NCBI GenBank assembly: GCA_010356995.1
Contig: ML996692.1
Location: forward strand, 1,337,021-1,401,020
Reading direction: 5' to 3'
Length of the DNA: 64,000 nucleotides
Origin: Trichodelitschia bisporula
Lineage: Eukaryota; Ascomycota; Dothideomycetes; Phaeotrichales; Phaeotrichaceae
The translations under genes were made by a program, and so were the position numbers. Position 1 is the first letter of the stretch. The number at the start of each line of letters is the position of its first letter. Shown piece by piece: positions 21,893 through 35,485 of this stretch. Below the pieces are notes generated by a model, which saw nothing but the letters and a program-made list of their open reading frames with translations, had not been told where the DNA came from and did no database searches.

Positions 21893-24800
21893 TCACATAT
21901 TCGCCAACTCAACATCAATCCCCTCATCCAGCACCCTCCTCTTCTCCCCCACAAGTTGCGTCTGCAACCTCCCCTCCGCCAACGCCTTAAGCTGCTTCTT
22001 CGTCACCGTATCCAAATCCACCTCCTTCAAACACTCCCTAATCGCAGTAATAATCTCCGCATCGCTCGGCCCACTCCGCGGTCCCTCCATGAAGTTAACC
22101 TGGCTGACAGGACGACTGAGCCGGGGGCTCCCGCGCTGCATGACGCTGAGCCTGGAGGCGTTGGGGTGCAGCATAGCCTGGCTCGCCCGCGGCGTCAGAC
22201 CCAGTGTGCCCGGCGAGGGCGACCGGTTGGGCGCATAGCCGGCACCGGCACCGAGGCCATCGTGCGACGCACCGCCGAGGGACATCATGCGCTCGTGCCC
22301 CGCGTTCAGGCTGAGCGCAGAATACGTACTCTGTCGCGGAAGATTGTACGCGTTCTGCACGGGCCCATGCCCAGGGAAGCCAGTCAAGATCGTCGACGCC
22401 GGTTTAACAGACGAGTACACGCTCTGCATCTCATCCATCTCATACGCCCCGCCGTCGTAGCTCCCCCCCATCATCCCCGCGACCTTCTCGCCCGGCTCGC
22501 CGCGGCGCCCGGGAAGGGCGTTAAGCGTAGCGTAATCGTCCCAGCGCTGCAGCGGGATGGAGCGCGGATCGAAGCCCTCGTCTGCAACGGCGACGATTTG
22601 CTTGTCCCCCTTCTCGCCAATGACGATACGTGTATTCCCCCACGAGAAATCGTCTTGTTTCCAGAAGGAGTAGAGGGGGAGGACGAAGGAGTAGATCGGA
22701 TACGCGAGAATGTAGATTATCATCCAGCCGATGTGCTGCCACTGGCGCTTGATGATGAAAATCACGGCCTGGAGGCCGTAGACCGCGGCGAGGAGGATGA
22801 TGGATATCATGGGGAATTGCCCCGAGTGGGTGCCGACTTTGTAGAGCAGGTAGGCGAGGTAGGCGCATGTGGCGGGCAGGATGAGCGTGCCGAAGAGGTC
22901 GATGAAGACGACGAAGCGCATGCTGAAGCAGCAGAAGCCGCACATGTCCTTGAGGAAGACGAGTTCGGCGAGGTTGTGGATGGTGGAGTTGATCCAGCGA
23001 CGACGCTGGGAGAGAAGGACGCTCCATGTCTCGGGCGCGGCGGTGTGGGCGAGCGCGTCGGGCACGAATTTGTAGGACATGTGGGGGAAGTGCTTTGTCA
23101 TGAGCGTTGTCAGGTAACGATCTTCACCGAGCGAGAGCAGGTTCTTCTTGTGCAGGGTATCCACATTCCCGTCGCTGTACTCCTCAATGACCTGGTCCGA
23201 AATAAGCAGCGGTTTGTGCTTATCCTCAGTGCGCAGGCGGTACATGCAGAAACTAGACCGTCAGCCTTGTCACATACGAAATGGCGAATCCAGTTCACTT
23301 ACCAGCCGGGCAAACACGTGACGCTCCCAAATAAACTCTCAAACGCCTTCGCCAAGTGATGCGAGATGTAGTACTCGTACACCTGGATCATGGTCCACCA
23401 GCTGTGTTCCTCATTCTCCAAGCTCGTCTCACCGCAGATGCCCGCAATCTTCGAGTCATTGGCACACGCCGCAACCAGCCGATTGAGCGAATCCTCGCGC
23501 ACCATGGTATCAGCGTCGACCATGAGCAGGTACTCGTACAGCTCAGGATCCACACCAATAACGTTGTTGATCTGATGGAACATCTCCAGCTCAAGCGGCG
23601 ACATCGGCGAGCGGTGATGCACGCGGTTCAGGAAGCTCATAAGCAGAATCTGCGAGTCGCGCTTGCCGCGATTACCAGGCTTCGACTTGCTCTGCTCCGA
23701 CTCCTTCCCGACCTTGACAACAACCAGGTACGGGACGACGTTTCCTTCATACTCGTAAAGACCGGAGTACACCTTGCCGTAGTTGAGCTGCTCCGCTCCC
23801 TGCCCGACGGACTTGAACGGCAGCGCAGCGGGATCGACCTTGGGGTCCACGCCGAGGATATCGAGGACGATCTTGGGTGTTGGGCGGTCGTTGCCACCGC
23901 CCACAATCATGCCGTCGCAGATGACGCAGATGAGCTTGCGCTTGTTGTCGTAGTTCAGCGCCGTTAGCGAATCGAGACCCTTGCGGATTTGCTCCTCGCC
24001 CTCCGTGTACGCCGGCACCTGGCAGATGACGAACTTGTCCTGCTGAGCTGGACGGCGCTTCGACCCAAGCTGCAGTGCCGCCAGGAACTTGGTCAGGATG
24101 ACGGCACAGAGGACAATGGTGAAGGCCAGCAGAATGTACGGCTGCACCTGGCACTTCGGCGTCAGGCGAAAGTCGACCTTGCCGATGTAGAAGTAGTTGT
24201 CAAGGCACTGCAGCGCGCTGTCCTGCGTCGTCGCGTTCAGCTTGTCATTCCACTGGCTCTGGAGGTCGGCGCCGGGGTTCGACATGATAAGCTGCTCGAC
24301 GTCTTCGGGGAAGAACTTGTACAGCGGGTTCTGCTTCTGCACCTGGGTCTGCGTGTAAAAGTAGTCGGTCAAATCGTACACGCTCTGGCCGAGGCGGAAC
24401 CACATGCGGTTATCGTTCTCGCCCTGATCCCTGATGGTCTTCGGATCCCAGACGAGGTCGCCCTTGTAGAACGTCTTCATCTTGGGCAGGAAATCTTCCG
24501 TGTACCAGCGGATGTTATGGAGCTTCGTCTTCGGGTTCGTCTGGAAGGTCGGACCGGTCGTGTGGATGGCGGTCTGGGCGGTAACGGTGTTGTTGGCCGA
24601 CAGAATAACGAAGTCGCTCGTGACCAGCTTCGGACAGGCGAGCGTCAGCGGCGGCCTGATCAGCTCATCGACGTTCGTGCCCGCAAACTCCATCATCGTC
24701 GTGGCGTCGGTCGTGATGTCCGTGTCGCTGTGCTGCAGCTTGTAGAACTTGGTCAGATCGTAGACCTTGCCGTGATGGCTGACCCAGTAATCTTTAGAGC

Positions 24801-27272
24801 CTTGATGGAACGATACTTCCTTTGCATCCCATGCTTTGTTAAGGTTCGGGCAGAGGAGCAAGCCAAACTCGACGATATAGAAGACGACAATGGCGTTGAG
24901 AAGGAAAATCATGAAGATAAGCACCACCTTCTCGCGCCATGCCATGCGCACGTCCGGCCGCTTCATGCGACCGACATACCGAAGGAATGGCGACGGGATC
25001 CAGAAAGTCAGGAACCAGACTAACGCCACCCACATCTTGCGCTTCTTGGACGTTTTCTCCTCGATCATAACGCGGCCCTCGCCGTTCTCGACATCCCCGT
25101 CGTATGTGATCTCGCCCTTGTAAGCGTCGCCCTTGCGGCCGAGGCCATAGTCACCGCCGCTAACCACGGTGCGCTGAGCCGTCGGCGCCATGGAGTGCCC
25201 GCCGAGTTGGCTCTTCACGCCGAGCGTCTGCATGCTCTGGTGGCGCGTGAGCAGGTTATCTTTGCTGCCATGAACGCTCATGGCGTCGCCGAACTGCGGT
25301 GCAAAAAAGTTGCTGCCCAGGCCTGGGCTCTGCACAGCGTATGCACCATCCATCGGGCCGCGCCCAACGGTACTATCCGGCGTCAAGTCCTGGATGGGCC
25401 CGGCAACATCGAGCATAGTCTCGGCCTCCCACCAGACGGCCTCACGCACCCACACGCGCTCACGGCCGACAACGACCTCGCCGTTGCTCCAGCCGCGCTC
25501 AATGACCCAGCTCTCAACCCCGTCACGGCCGTCCTTGCACCCGAGGCGCGAGTAGCGGGTCGCAAACTCGTCGAAGTCAAAGTCGGAAGTGAAGTCGAGG
25601 GCCCGGTTACGCCGGTTCGCCCACTCCGGGAGGCGCCAGGAGCGCAGCTGGCGCGAGACGGCCGCTGCGGACCAGTGGTTGCTCGCGTTGGACAGCTCTG
25701 CCGGGGCGTCGTCCGTTGGGTGGAGGCACAGCTGGAACCAGACGCGGCTGCTGCTGAGGGTGTTCGCGAGGTCAAAGCGGCCGGCAGATCCCAGCATGAT
25801 GCCCTCGCCTTGCACAGGGTGGAGCACCTCGCGCAGATAGCTGTCGGGATCGCACTCTTGGGCGACCTTTTCCAGCACGCCTTCACGGCGGTCGCGCTGT
25901 TGCTCCTGCTCACGACCGGCGGCGCCGCCCATAATCCCGAGATCAGGCTCGCAGGCCGACACAGCGCTCTGCATCTCCTTGAGGATTGACGAGCCTGCAG
26001 GCACCACCGGGACGCCGTCTTCCTTCATCTCAGCATTGATGCCCTCCGAGTCGTCGAAAACGGTGCGGAGCGCTACAGCCTTGCCGAGCTCCTGCCCGGG
26101 GATATTGACCACCGTAATGCACACAGTGTCGCCGTCGTCCTCGTCAGCAAACGGAGTGTTGGCGTCAGGGTCGGTAAGGGCCCTGGAGGCGCGGATTTCC
26201 TGCCGCATGGTGTCATTGGCGCGGGAGATGACCCAGTCGACCAATGCCTCGTAGATGCCACCGATGAGGATCTCACGCTCGATGGTGTCGCACTTGGCGC
26301 GGAGCACCATTTGGTCAATGTCCAGCAGTACGGCGGCATCCTCACAGACCTGGTCCAGAATCTCGGCGTCGACGAGGTAGTCGAGCGTCTCGCCAAGCTT
26401 GAGCAGTCCCGCGAGCGCAGAAATCAGGTTCCGCAGCGCGGTTCCCTTGATGCCAATGGTTCGCAGGTTGGTCCTGAAGTCTTCTGCCGCCGCCGCGTCG
26501 TCGGCGGTAGGTACGTAGCCGGGCGGGGAAAAGGTGCCAGACTTGCGCAGCAGCGCGTACGCCGAGAACGGCTTCAGATCGAGAAACTCGCGCTCGGCCT
26601 GGGATGCCGAGCCGGCGCTCAGATAGTAGAAGACGTCGAACGCCCGGTGTCCTGGCTCCGAAGGGACATGCAAAAGACCCTGCGTGGTATCGATGCCGGA
26701 CTTGGAAAGCGCCAGCTCCGCACCGTTGATCTCCCCATTCAGATTAAGAGTAAAGGTGGCCGCGAGGGACGAGTAGCGCGCAAAAGACGGATTTGAAGGC
26801 GTAACGCAGTGGGTAAAGGCGCGAATGACTTCGAGGGCTGAGTAGAAGGAATTGGGTGCCTGTATCGGCAAGCAGGAAACGAACGGTGCCATCATGCACG
26901 GCGTAGAGTCGTGAAGCGACCTGTTCGTCAGTGCTGCTCGTAACAGTTTCGGGTAATACGAAAGAAGACCTACCCAAGAACGATGCATCCGTCTTCAGCG
27001 CGACGACGTGCGTGTTCCCACGCTCGCCGTGCCAGTTCGAGGTCAGCGGTACCGCCGATGCGTCCATCGGGCCCAACCGTGGCCGCAGTGAGCCATGTGT
27101 TGACTACGAGACTTGTGCTCGACTCGAGGGTGTGAGGGCGGGCCGCCTGGTACGATGTGTGGAGGGCATTGAGCAGCGTCTGGGTCGACACCTGGGCAGA
27201 CTGTCCGTTTCCTGGACGCGGTCCGCTGGTGGACATGCTCGAGAAGGTCGAGAGGCGGTTGTTGTAGGCCAT
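21893..27272 (-). CDS. Chitin synthase, class VII-type (myosin-head remnant, no P-loop)
   Basis: Makes cell-wall chitin from UDP-GlcNAc at the plasma membrane. Exons 27272-26974, 26920-23303 and 23252-21893 (introns 53 and 50 nt) give 1,758 residues. The spliced N-terminus reads [20 protein letters not shown] and continues into a myosin-motor-like region ([25 protein letters not shown]) without a GxxxxGKT nucleotide loop, which separates it from its class V neighbour. Next come membrane segments ([41 protein letters not shown]), a cytochrome-b5-like segment ([15 protein letters not shown]) and the glycosyltransferase domain with [34 protein letters not shown] (made by the last splice), EDRYLT and the catalytic QRRRWINS near 1390. 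C-terminal membrane helices and a DEK_C domain follow. It corresponds to Aspergillus CsmB-type enzymes. Confidence 0.94.
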
Positions 27273-29862
27273 GGCGGCGATGGTGCGGCCAGATGCCCGG
27301 GGGCGTTTGTTGACAGCCTACAAAACACGCAAAGACTGGAGTATCGGACGTGTGCAGAGGACGATTAAACGATTAACGAGGGAAGAAGCCACACAGGGCG
27401 AGCGAGTGTCTGGAATGGTAGGGAGAGGTGAGGTGGAGACAGAGCGGGAGACTGGAGAGGGTCGAGACGGAAGTGAAGTCGAAAGACGGGCGGGCGCAAC
27501 GTGCTGGAAAACGTGCTGGGGGGGCCGAGCGTTGCTTTGGGATAGGGGCCCGCAGCACCGCAACAAACACCTGCGGCCCGAACGAGAGACTGAGCGCAGA
27601 AAGAAGCAGCAAACACAACTACGAGTTTGCGGGCAAAAGCTCCATGGGAATGCAGAAAGTGAGAAGAGATGGTGAGGGTTTGCACGATCACGGAGTCGAA
27701 GCAGTCGATAGCACTGCGGAGTTGCCATAGCCTGGCTTGGCAATCGTGTCTGTCACCTCTGGACAGTTTGTGCACACACATCCCCGATGTGGAGCATACC
27801 ATGAGGTTTTTGTTTCTTACGTTTTACGGGGCATCTCCTGGCCCAGTAGGCTTATGCCTGCTTACCATGAAGCGGGATTCTACTTCTTCCTTATCCGGTG
27901 CCATAATTGCTCGCTAGAAATTCTACCAGCAAAAAGGATGAAGGGGCTCCAAGAACATCACGAGTTCGACGCGAGCCCCAAGGCTAGCATCATCAGCAGG
28001 TGTGCAAGCAACATTCCATTGATTCGACCTGTTTTGGCCTTGTCCCAAGCATGCCGGAGCCCCACCAGCCGGCCTGCATCAATATTGCATCGTGATGGTG
28101 TACGGTCAGCCAGCCAGCGGGGAGGAATCAACTGCGGAGTTGCGGAGTGCAACCAAGGAAGACGAGGCGATGAGGGTCAGCGAAGATCTTTTGTTGGTCG
28201 AACGCCACTGGGGTGGAGTGCGTTGCCCGGCAGCCGCACTCTTGCGCCGGGGCGGGAAGCACTTCAAAGCAGGGGTAAGGACTTTGCAGGGCTCTGCGCC
28301 TCCTCGGACGCCTCCCCCATCGAATGGAAAGCCGGCCATTGGCTGGGGGGAGTGCAGCCCGGTGTGTAGTTGCGACGCCCGAGTGGTTCTTTGGCGGCAT
28401 CTGAAGGCTCGGCGATCGAGAGAAGAAAAAGGGTGAGGGGCGGCTTTGCTATATTTGGCTGGGGCCCGAGAGTGCTGTGATCACGGTTACTTGCAGTAGT
28501 GGAGCTGCATCCACCACCTCGCTAACACCAAGGCTGCCCAAGAACGGGGACGCATTTGCTCACCTCATGCTCTTTACCCCGCTGCAAGGCCACGCAGCAA
28601 CCTTGAGGAGGGGCCGTGAGGCGTCAGGATGAGCATGAGGTGGAGAGTTTCACAGTGTCAGAGTTGAGGGCGACAGCGAGCTAATGGAGAGGCCCACAGC
28701 GTCAGTTCGGCTAGCGGGAACTGCACGAAAAGTGAATCGGTTGCTCCGTCGTGTTAATGCTAACGGGAGGTGGCGAATGATATTGATGTCGGATGAAAAA
28801 TGGGTTCGACTCTGCCGGATACGAGAACCGGAGCCGAAGGGTATTGAGAGGGGATGCCGTGAGGCTTTGTGTTGTCAACTGTTCGACAATTCCCCAGCTG
28901 GAGAAATGCAGGATGGCGTGCGTCGCTGGCATGATTTCTCGAGCTTTCTTTGGTCCACTTCACTTCTCCACACTTTAAACACGCACCACGGCTCCATCCT
29001 TAATGCTACTTAAAATGGATTCGCTCCTGGCGGATGCGTGCGGCATCATGTGAGACCGGCAAAGATGGGACGGTGTGGGTGTGGGTGAGGGTGCGGGTGT
29101 GGGTTAGGACATGGCATCGCGATCGGTGAAGGATGAATTAATTGCTTCGGGTACTTGTTGCCCGTTGATTTGAAGGCTTGAGGATGTTTCTTCGAGGGAA
29201 GTGGCAGTGCAGCTGGCCCTGCTGCCGGCCGTGTTGATGAACCAAGGGAACCATCCGTTTTGGAGATTGACCCCCCGTTGCAAACATCGTAACCATGCTG
29301 GAGATATACTGGGTTCAGAGGTCTTTGCAGCGTCAATAGAGAGCGTGCAGCTCAAACTGTGCTCTCTCTTCTCTCCAGTAGGCTGTTGTGGAAGGTTCAA
29401 ATGGCCCGGGGGGGGAGGCCAAGGCCGTCCGAGCGCCACCGAAAAACAACGAGGCTCATCGTGCAGGGTCAGGGCGTTGTGCCTGGGTGGCAGCAAGTGA
29501 GCGTCCAGCAAGCAGAGCGTGCGGCACCTACTCCTATTGTGTACGCAACGCAACCTCTCACTCCGTTTCCCCTTCTTCCATTTCCCCCTCAACACCACGA
29601 ATCTAGGCTAATTCCTCTCACGACCACCCACTCCACCTTGAGCATGTTGTTGTGAGAGTTCTCTTCGTTCATTTCGTGCTTATCCGACACTCACTTCCGT
29701 ACGATTTCGGTCCTACGATCCGTCGCGACTCCCCTGCTCCGGCAGACAACAACCTCATTCCAGGCAAACTAACTCGTCCGTAATCACTGTTGAAGCCCAT
29801 CTTCACGTCGTAATCGTCCCCGCCTGATCGCACGGCCGGCCGAGGAGGCCACGGCATCGACA
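27273..29862. promoter_or_regulatory. Shared upstream region of the divergent chitin synthase pair
   Basis: About 2.6 kb separates the two start codons (27272 minus, 29863 plus). It is CT-rich close to the plus-strand start, and many short upstream open frames are present, suggesting long 5' leaders. No protein-coding gene was recognised inside. A shared regulatory role is inferred from the divergent arrangement alone; no factor site was identified with confidence. Confidence 0.6.
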
Positions 29863-32800
29863 ATGGCCCTCAACTCCTTTTCCTCCCTCACGGGCGGCAA
29901 CCAACCCCAGCATGTCCAGGACTCTCTCCCCGCCTTGCCGGGGCATCTCCAGTCTGACACCCACCTCACGGCTCACCTCGCCAGTCGCTTTCACGCACAC
30001 CTTCCCACAGCCCGGCTCTCGTCGCACGCCGTCCTCTCTCTAAACACCTACTCGTCCTCGGCTCGTGGCCCCAATGGCACCGAGGAGGGCAGCGCGATGG
30101 CGGCCATGAAGGAGCTGGCGTCGCGGGCGTGGATTCGACTGGGCCACCGGAGCGAGAACCAGGCTCTCGTTTTTCTGTAAGTCCGTCGCTTCTTTTCGTA
30201 TACCCCTCTAACCTCTCAGTGGCGAATCTGGTACCGGCAAGACGACTCTCCGCTCGCATCTGCTTAGCGCCTTTCTCCAGTACTCTTCAACCCCTCTGTC
30301 GAACAAGCTCTCGTACGCGTCCTTCGTTTTCGATGCCCTCACAACCACCAAATCTGCTACCACGCCGACGGCGTCAAAGGCTGGGCTGTTCTTTGAGTTG
30401 CAGTACGACACGGCTACCACCACACACCCAACCCTCATCGGCGGAAAGCTGCTGGACCACCGGTTGGAGCGCAGCAGAGTGACGGCGGCGCCAACCGGGG
30501 AGCGCAATTTCCACATTCTGTACTACCTTCTCGCGGGGACTAGCGGCTCTGAGAAAGAGCATCTGGGCCTCGACCACCCCGGCGTGGGCAACGAGGCGGG
30601 CAGCAGGCTCTCGCAGGGTGGGAAGAGATGGCGCTATCTTGGCCACCCGTCGCAGCTCAAGGTTGGCATCAACGATGCGGACGGCTTCCAGCAGTTCAAG
30701 ACGGCCCTTCAGAAGTTGGAGTTCCCGCGGAGCGAAATTGCCGAGATCTGTCAGATGCTTGCGTGTATCATGCACATTGGCCAGCTCGAGTTCCAGACTA
30801 GCCAAGCTACGACGCCGGCAGCAGACGAGAGCGGTGGCTACTCGCACGAGGGCGGCGAGTCGGTGACGACGGTCAAGAATAAGGACACGCTCACGATCAT
30901 TGCCGCCTTCCTCGGAGTCAAGGCTCACGATTTGGAGCTAAGCCTCGGCTACAAGACCAAAACGCTTCATCGGGAGCGCGTGACGGTTATGCTCGACACC
31001 AAAGGGGCTCGTGATAACGCCGATGAGCTCGCCCGGACGCTGTATACGCTCCTCGTGGCATTCATCGTCGAATCGATCAACTCTCGCACCTGTGCCCAGG
31101 AAGACACTGTCGCGAACACCGTCTCGATCGTCGACTTCCCGGGCTTTGCTCCGCAGCCGTCCACCGGCCAGATTCTGGACCAGCTGCTGAACAACGCGGC
31201 CACCGAGTCGCTGTTCAACGTTTGCCTTCAGAATTTCTTCGAGCGCCAGACCGAAATGCTCGAGGCCGAAGAGGTGTCGATCCCCTCGACGTCGTACTTT
31301 GACAACACAGCCGTGGTCAAGGGTCTCCTCAAGCCCGGCACCGGCCTGCTGAGCATCCTCGACGATCAGGCGCGCCGGGGCAAGACGGACCACCAGTTCC
31401 TCGACGCCCTCAAGAAGCGCTTTGAGGGCAAGAACCCCGCCATCACGGTCGGTAGCTCGACAGCGGTGTTACCGGGCAGCAACTTTCCCACGCAGAACGC
31501 TTCTGCATCCTTTTCGGTGCAGCACTTTACCGCCGAAATCGACTACCCGGTGGAGGGCCTGATGGAGGCCAATACCGAAATCATTTCCGGCGACATGCTC
31601 AGCCTCGTCGAGTCCACGCGCAGCGACTTTGTGCGCGAGATCTTTGGGCAGCCCGCTTTGAACAAGGTCGTTCACCCCAAGGAGAAGACGGCCGTCATGC
31701 AGGCCTCGGTGTCGTCTAAGCCGACCCGCATGCCGAGCATGGCACGCCGCAAGTATGACCGGCTCGCGAGATCAGGCACGTCGCGGGCCCCCAGGATGGA
31801 GGATGTCAGCGAAGATGAGAGCCGTACCAGCACTGGAATCGGCCGCGCGAGGAACGAAACCAACCAACAGGGTGTTGCTGCCCAGTTCCTCACGTCACTA
31901 AACAACATCACCAAGTCGCTTACGGCGTTCAACACAAACTCGTACTTTGTGTTCTGTCTCAAGCCCAATGACCGCCGCATCGCAAACCAGTTTGACAGCA
32001 AGTGCGTGCGTAGTCAGATTCAGGCCCTCGGCATTGCGGAGATCAGCCAGCGCCAGCGGGTCGCCGATTTCAGCATCTTTATTCCATTTGGCGAGTTTTT
32101 GGGCTTAGTGAATGGCGGCGATCCGACGTTCCTCGTCGGTGAGCGCGATAAGGCTGAGACCGTGTTGGACGAGAAGCGCTGGCCTTCGAATGAGGCTCGT
32201 TGTGGCGCAACCGGCGTCTTCCTCAGCGAGCGGTGCTGGATGGAGCTTACCAACATGAGGTCACCAACGCCCCGCGGTGAAGCAGAAGATGATGGCGTAA
32301 CGCCCGGCACGCGCGGCTTCAACGACTCCAAGTCGCGTCTCATCCCGTCTCCGGGCGGCTTCTACGACGACAAGAACGGTAGCTACTTCGGCACCCGCGA
32401 TGTCGACGCCAAGTCTGAAGCTGGCGTCTCTGCGCTCGGTGGTGACATGTTCCGCAACATGGAGACGATCCAGCAGATGGCGGAAAAAGGCAACGAGGTC
32501 AAGATGGAGACGGTCGACGAATTGCCTGTGTCAAGCAGCCGTAAACGCTGGCTGTTTTTGGTCTACCTCCTGACCTTTTACATCCCCGACTTTGCCATCC
32601 GTCTTTGCCTGCGCAAGCCGCGCAAGGACGTGCGTATTGCGTGGCGCGAAAAGTTTGCCATCAATCTGCTCATCTGGCTGAGCTGCGGCCTGGTCGTGTT
32701 CCTCATGATTGGGTTCCCGGAGCTCATCTGTCCGAAGCAAAACGTCTTTACCGCGGATGAGCTGTCCTCGTTCAATGGCAAGGGCGGCAAGTCCGCGTAT

Positions 32801-35485
32801 GTCGCCATGCGCGGGAATGTCTACGACCTCGGGAGCTTCATTCCCCGGCACTATCCGTCCATCATCCCGGCGACGATGCTTAAGAAATACGCTGGTATGG
32901 ACGCAACGAATTTGTTCCCTGTTCAGGTTTCGGCGCTGTGCAACGGCAAAAGCGGCAGCATTGATCCATCGGTGCCGCTCAGCTTCAAGAGCTCCAACTA
33001 TACCGGCCAGAACGTGCTCGTCAGCGGCTCGGACTTGAATGCGCGGTATCACGACTTCCGCGCGTGGACCAACGACTCGCGGCCCGATTGGTGGTGGGAG
33101 CAGCAGATGATGCTCAAGCACCAGTATCTCAAGGGACATATTGGATACTCGCCGCAGTATATCAAGACGCTCGGGAAGAAGCAGAACGCGATTGCCATCC
33201 TCCACGACAAAGTGTACGACCTGACCGCGTACATTGCTGGCGGCCGTGCCCCGCAGTTCAAGGTTGGCGAACAGAGGCCGGCAACGCTCCCCGATGTGGA
33301 CTTCATGGATGAGAGTGTCGTTACCCTCTTCCAAGGCCTCTCTGGTCAGGATGTCAGCAAGTACTGGGACACGCTGGCGATCGACCCCGACGTCAAGAAC
33401 CGCATGAAGGTGTGCCTCGATAACCTGTTCTACGTCGGCGCCGTCGACACGCGCAATTCCACGCAATGTTTGTTCGCCAAGTATCTGCTCCTTGCCATCT
33501 CGATTTTGCTAGTCAGCGTCATCGGCTTCAAGTTCTTGGCTGCTCTGCAGTTTGGCAAGAAGAATGTCCCCGAGAACCTCGACAAGTTCATCATTTGCAC
33601 TGTTCCTGCCTACACCGAGGACGAAGACTCGCTCAGACGCGCTCTCGACTCGGCTGCCCGCATGCGGTATGATGACCGCCGTAAACTGCTCGTCATCATC
33701 TGCGACGGTATGATTATTGGTCAGGGCAACGACAGGTCTACGCCGCGCATCGTTCTGGACATTCTCGGAGTCCCCGAATCTACGAATCCCGAAGCTTTGA
33801 GCTTTGAGAGTCTGGGCGAGGGCCTCAAGCAGCACAACATGGGTAAGGTGTACTCTGGCTTGTACGAGGTGCAGGGCCACATCGTGCCGTTCCTTGTCGT
33901 AGTCAAGGTTGGCAAGCCGTCTGAGGTCCAGAAGCCGGGCAACCGTGGCAAGCGTGACTCGCAGATGATCCTGATGCGCTTCCTGAACCGTGTCCACTAC
34001 AACCTCCCGATGACACCGATGGAGCTCGAGATGCACCACCAGATCCGCAACATTATCGGCGTCAACCCCACGTTTTACGAATTCTGCTTGCAGATTGACG
34101 CTGACACGGTCGTCGCGCGTGACTCGGCTACCCGCATGGTCTCCGCCTTCATCTCGGATACCCGCCTCATCGGTGTGTGTGGCGAGACGGCTCTTACCAA
34201 CGCCAAGGCGTCGTTCATCACCATGATCCAGGTCTACGAGTACTACATCTCGCACAACTTGACCAAGGCTTTCGAAAGCTTGTTTGGGTCGGTGACGTGT
34301 TTGCCTGGTTGCTTCAGCATGTATCGCATCCGCGCTGCCGACTCCGGGAAGCCCCTGTTTGTCAGCAAAGAGGTCATTGATGCGTACTCGGAGATCCGCG
34401 TCGACACGCTGCATATGAAGAATCTGCTGCATCTCGGCGAGGACCGTTATCTCACCACCCTGCTGCTCAAGTTCCACTCGAGCTACAAGACGAAGTACAT
34501 CTTCCGCGCTCAGGCCTGGACCATCGCGCCAGAATCCTGGGCCGTGTTCATGTCGCAGCGCCGCCGCTGGATCAATTCTACCGTGCACAACCTGATCGAG
34601 CTGATTCCGCTCCAACAGCTTTGTGGCTTCTGCTGCTTCAGCATGCGCTTCATCGTCTTCCTCGACCTGCTCTCCACCATCGTCCAGCCCGTCATCATCG
34701 GCTACATCACTTACCTCATCGTCCTCCTCTCAACCGAAGCCTCCGTCGTCCCCGTCACCGCCTTCATCCTCCTCGGCGCCATTTACGGTCTCCAGGCTAT
34801 CATCTTCATCATGCGCCGCAAATGGGAAATGATCGGCTGGATGATCATCTACATGCTTGCTACGCCTGTATTTTCCTTCGGTTTGCCGCTCTACGCCTTC
34901 TGGCACATGGACGATTTCTCCTGGGGCAATACCCGTGTGGTCACCGGTGAGAAGGGCCAGAAAGTGGTCGTTTCTGACGAGGGCAAGTTCGATCCTTCGA
35001 GCATCCCGCGCAAGAAGTGGGATGACTACCAGATGGAGCTCTGGGACGCGCAAACCCATGACGACGGCCGCTCCGAAGTCTCGGGCGTGAGCTATGCGAC
35101 GAAGTCCTACGGGCTGGGCGGGCGCACGCCCCCGCCCGCTCCCGGAAGCGAGTACGGCGTGCCGCTCGGCGTCGGGCTAGGCGGGTACGGTGGGTCCCGG
35201 CCCGCTAGCACCCTTCACATGCCCGCGTTCCCCAACTCCAGCCGTATGAGCGTAGCCAACAGCGGCTTTGCCGGCGCGGATGGAGTCGAGATGACGGAGT
35301 TGGGTCTCCCGGCTGACGATGCTCTACTGGCGGAGATTAGGGATATACTCCGGAATGCGGATTTGATGAGTGTGACGAAGAAGAGTATTAAGATGGAGTT
35401 GGAGAGGAGGTTTGGGGTGCCGTTGGATGCGAAGAGGGTTTATATTGGGAGTGCGACGGAGGCGGTTTTGCAGGGGCAGTTGTAG
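29863..35485 (+). CDS. Chitin synthase, class V-type, with myosin motor-like domain
   Basis: Large chitin synthase whose N-terminal myosin-like domain helps place it at hyphal tips and septa in characterised fungi. Exons 29863-30176 and 30220-35485 are joined over a 43-nt intron that splits the P-loop, giving 1,859 residues. GESGTGKTT (106-114) is an intact nucleotide-binding loop, and IVDFPGFA (about 409) corresponds to myosin switch II. Two membrane segments lie near 882-945, then a cytochrome-b5-like segment ([15 protein letters not shown], about 965). The CHS domain begins [20 protein letters not shown] (about 1228) and contains [25 protein letters not shown] and the catalytic QRRRWINS (about 1550). 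Further helices and a C-terminal DEK_C domain (about 1806-1859, ending just before the stop) follow. It matches CsmA-type enzymes in order and size. Confidence 0.96.

Noticed and set aside
21956-23359. 467-codon plus frame opposite the class VII chitin synthase
   Set aside because: Antisense shadow of a well-supported gene.
32531-33466. Minus frames of about 310 and 370 codons opposite the class V chitin synthase (also 33509-34615)
   Set aside because: Antisense shadows; the plus strand carries all catalytic motifs.
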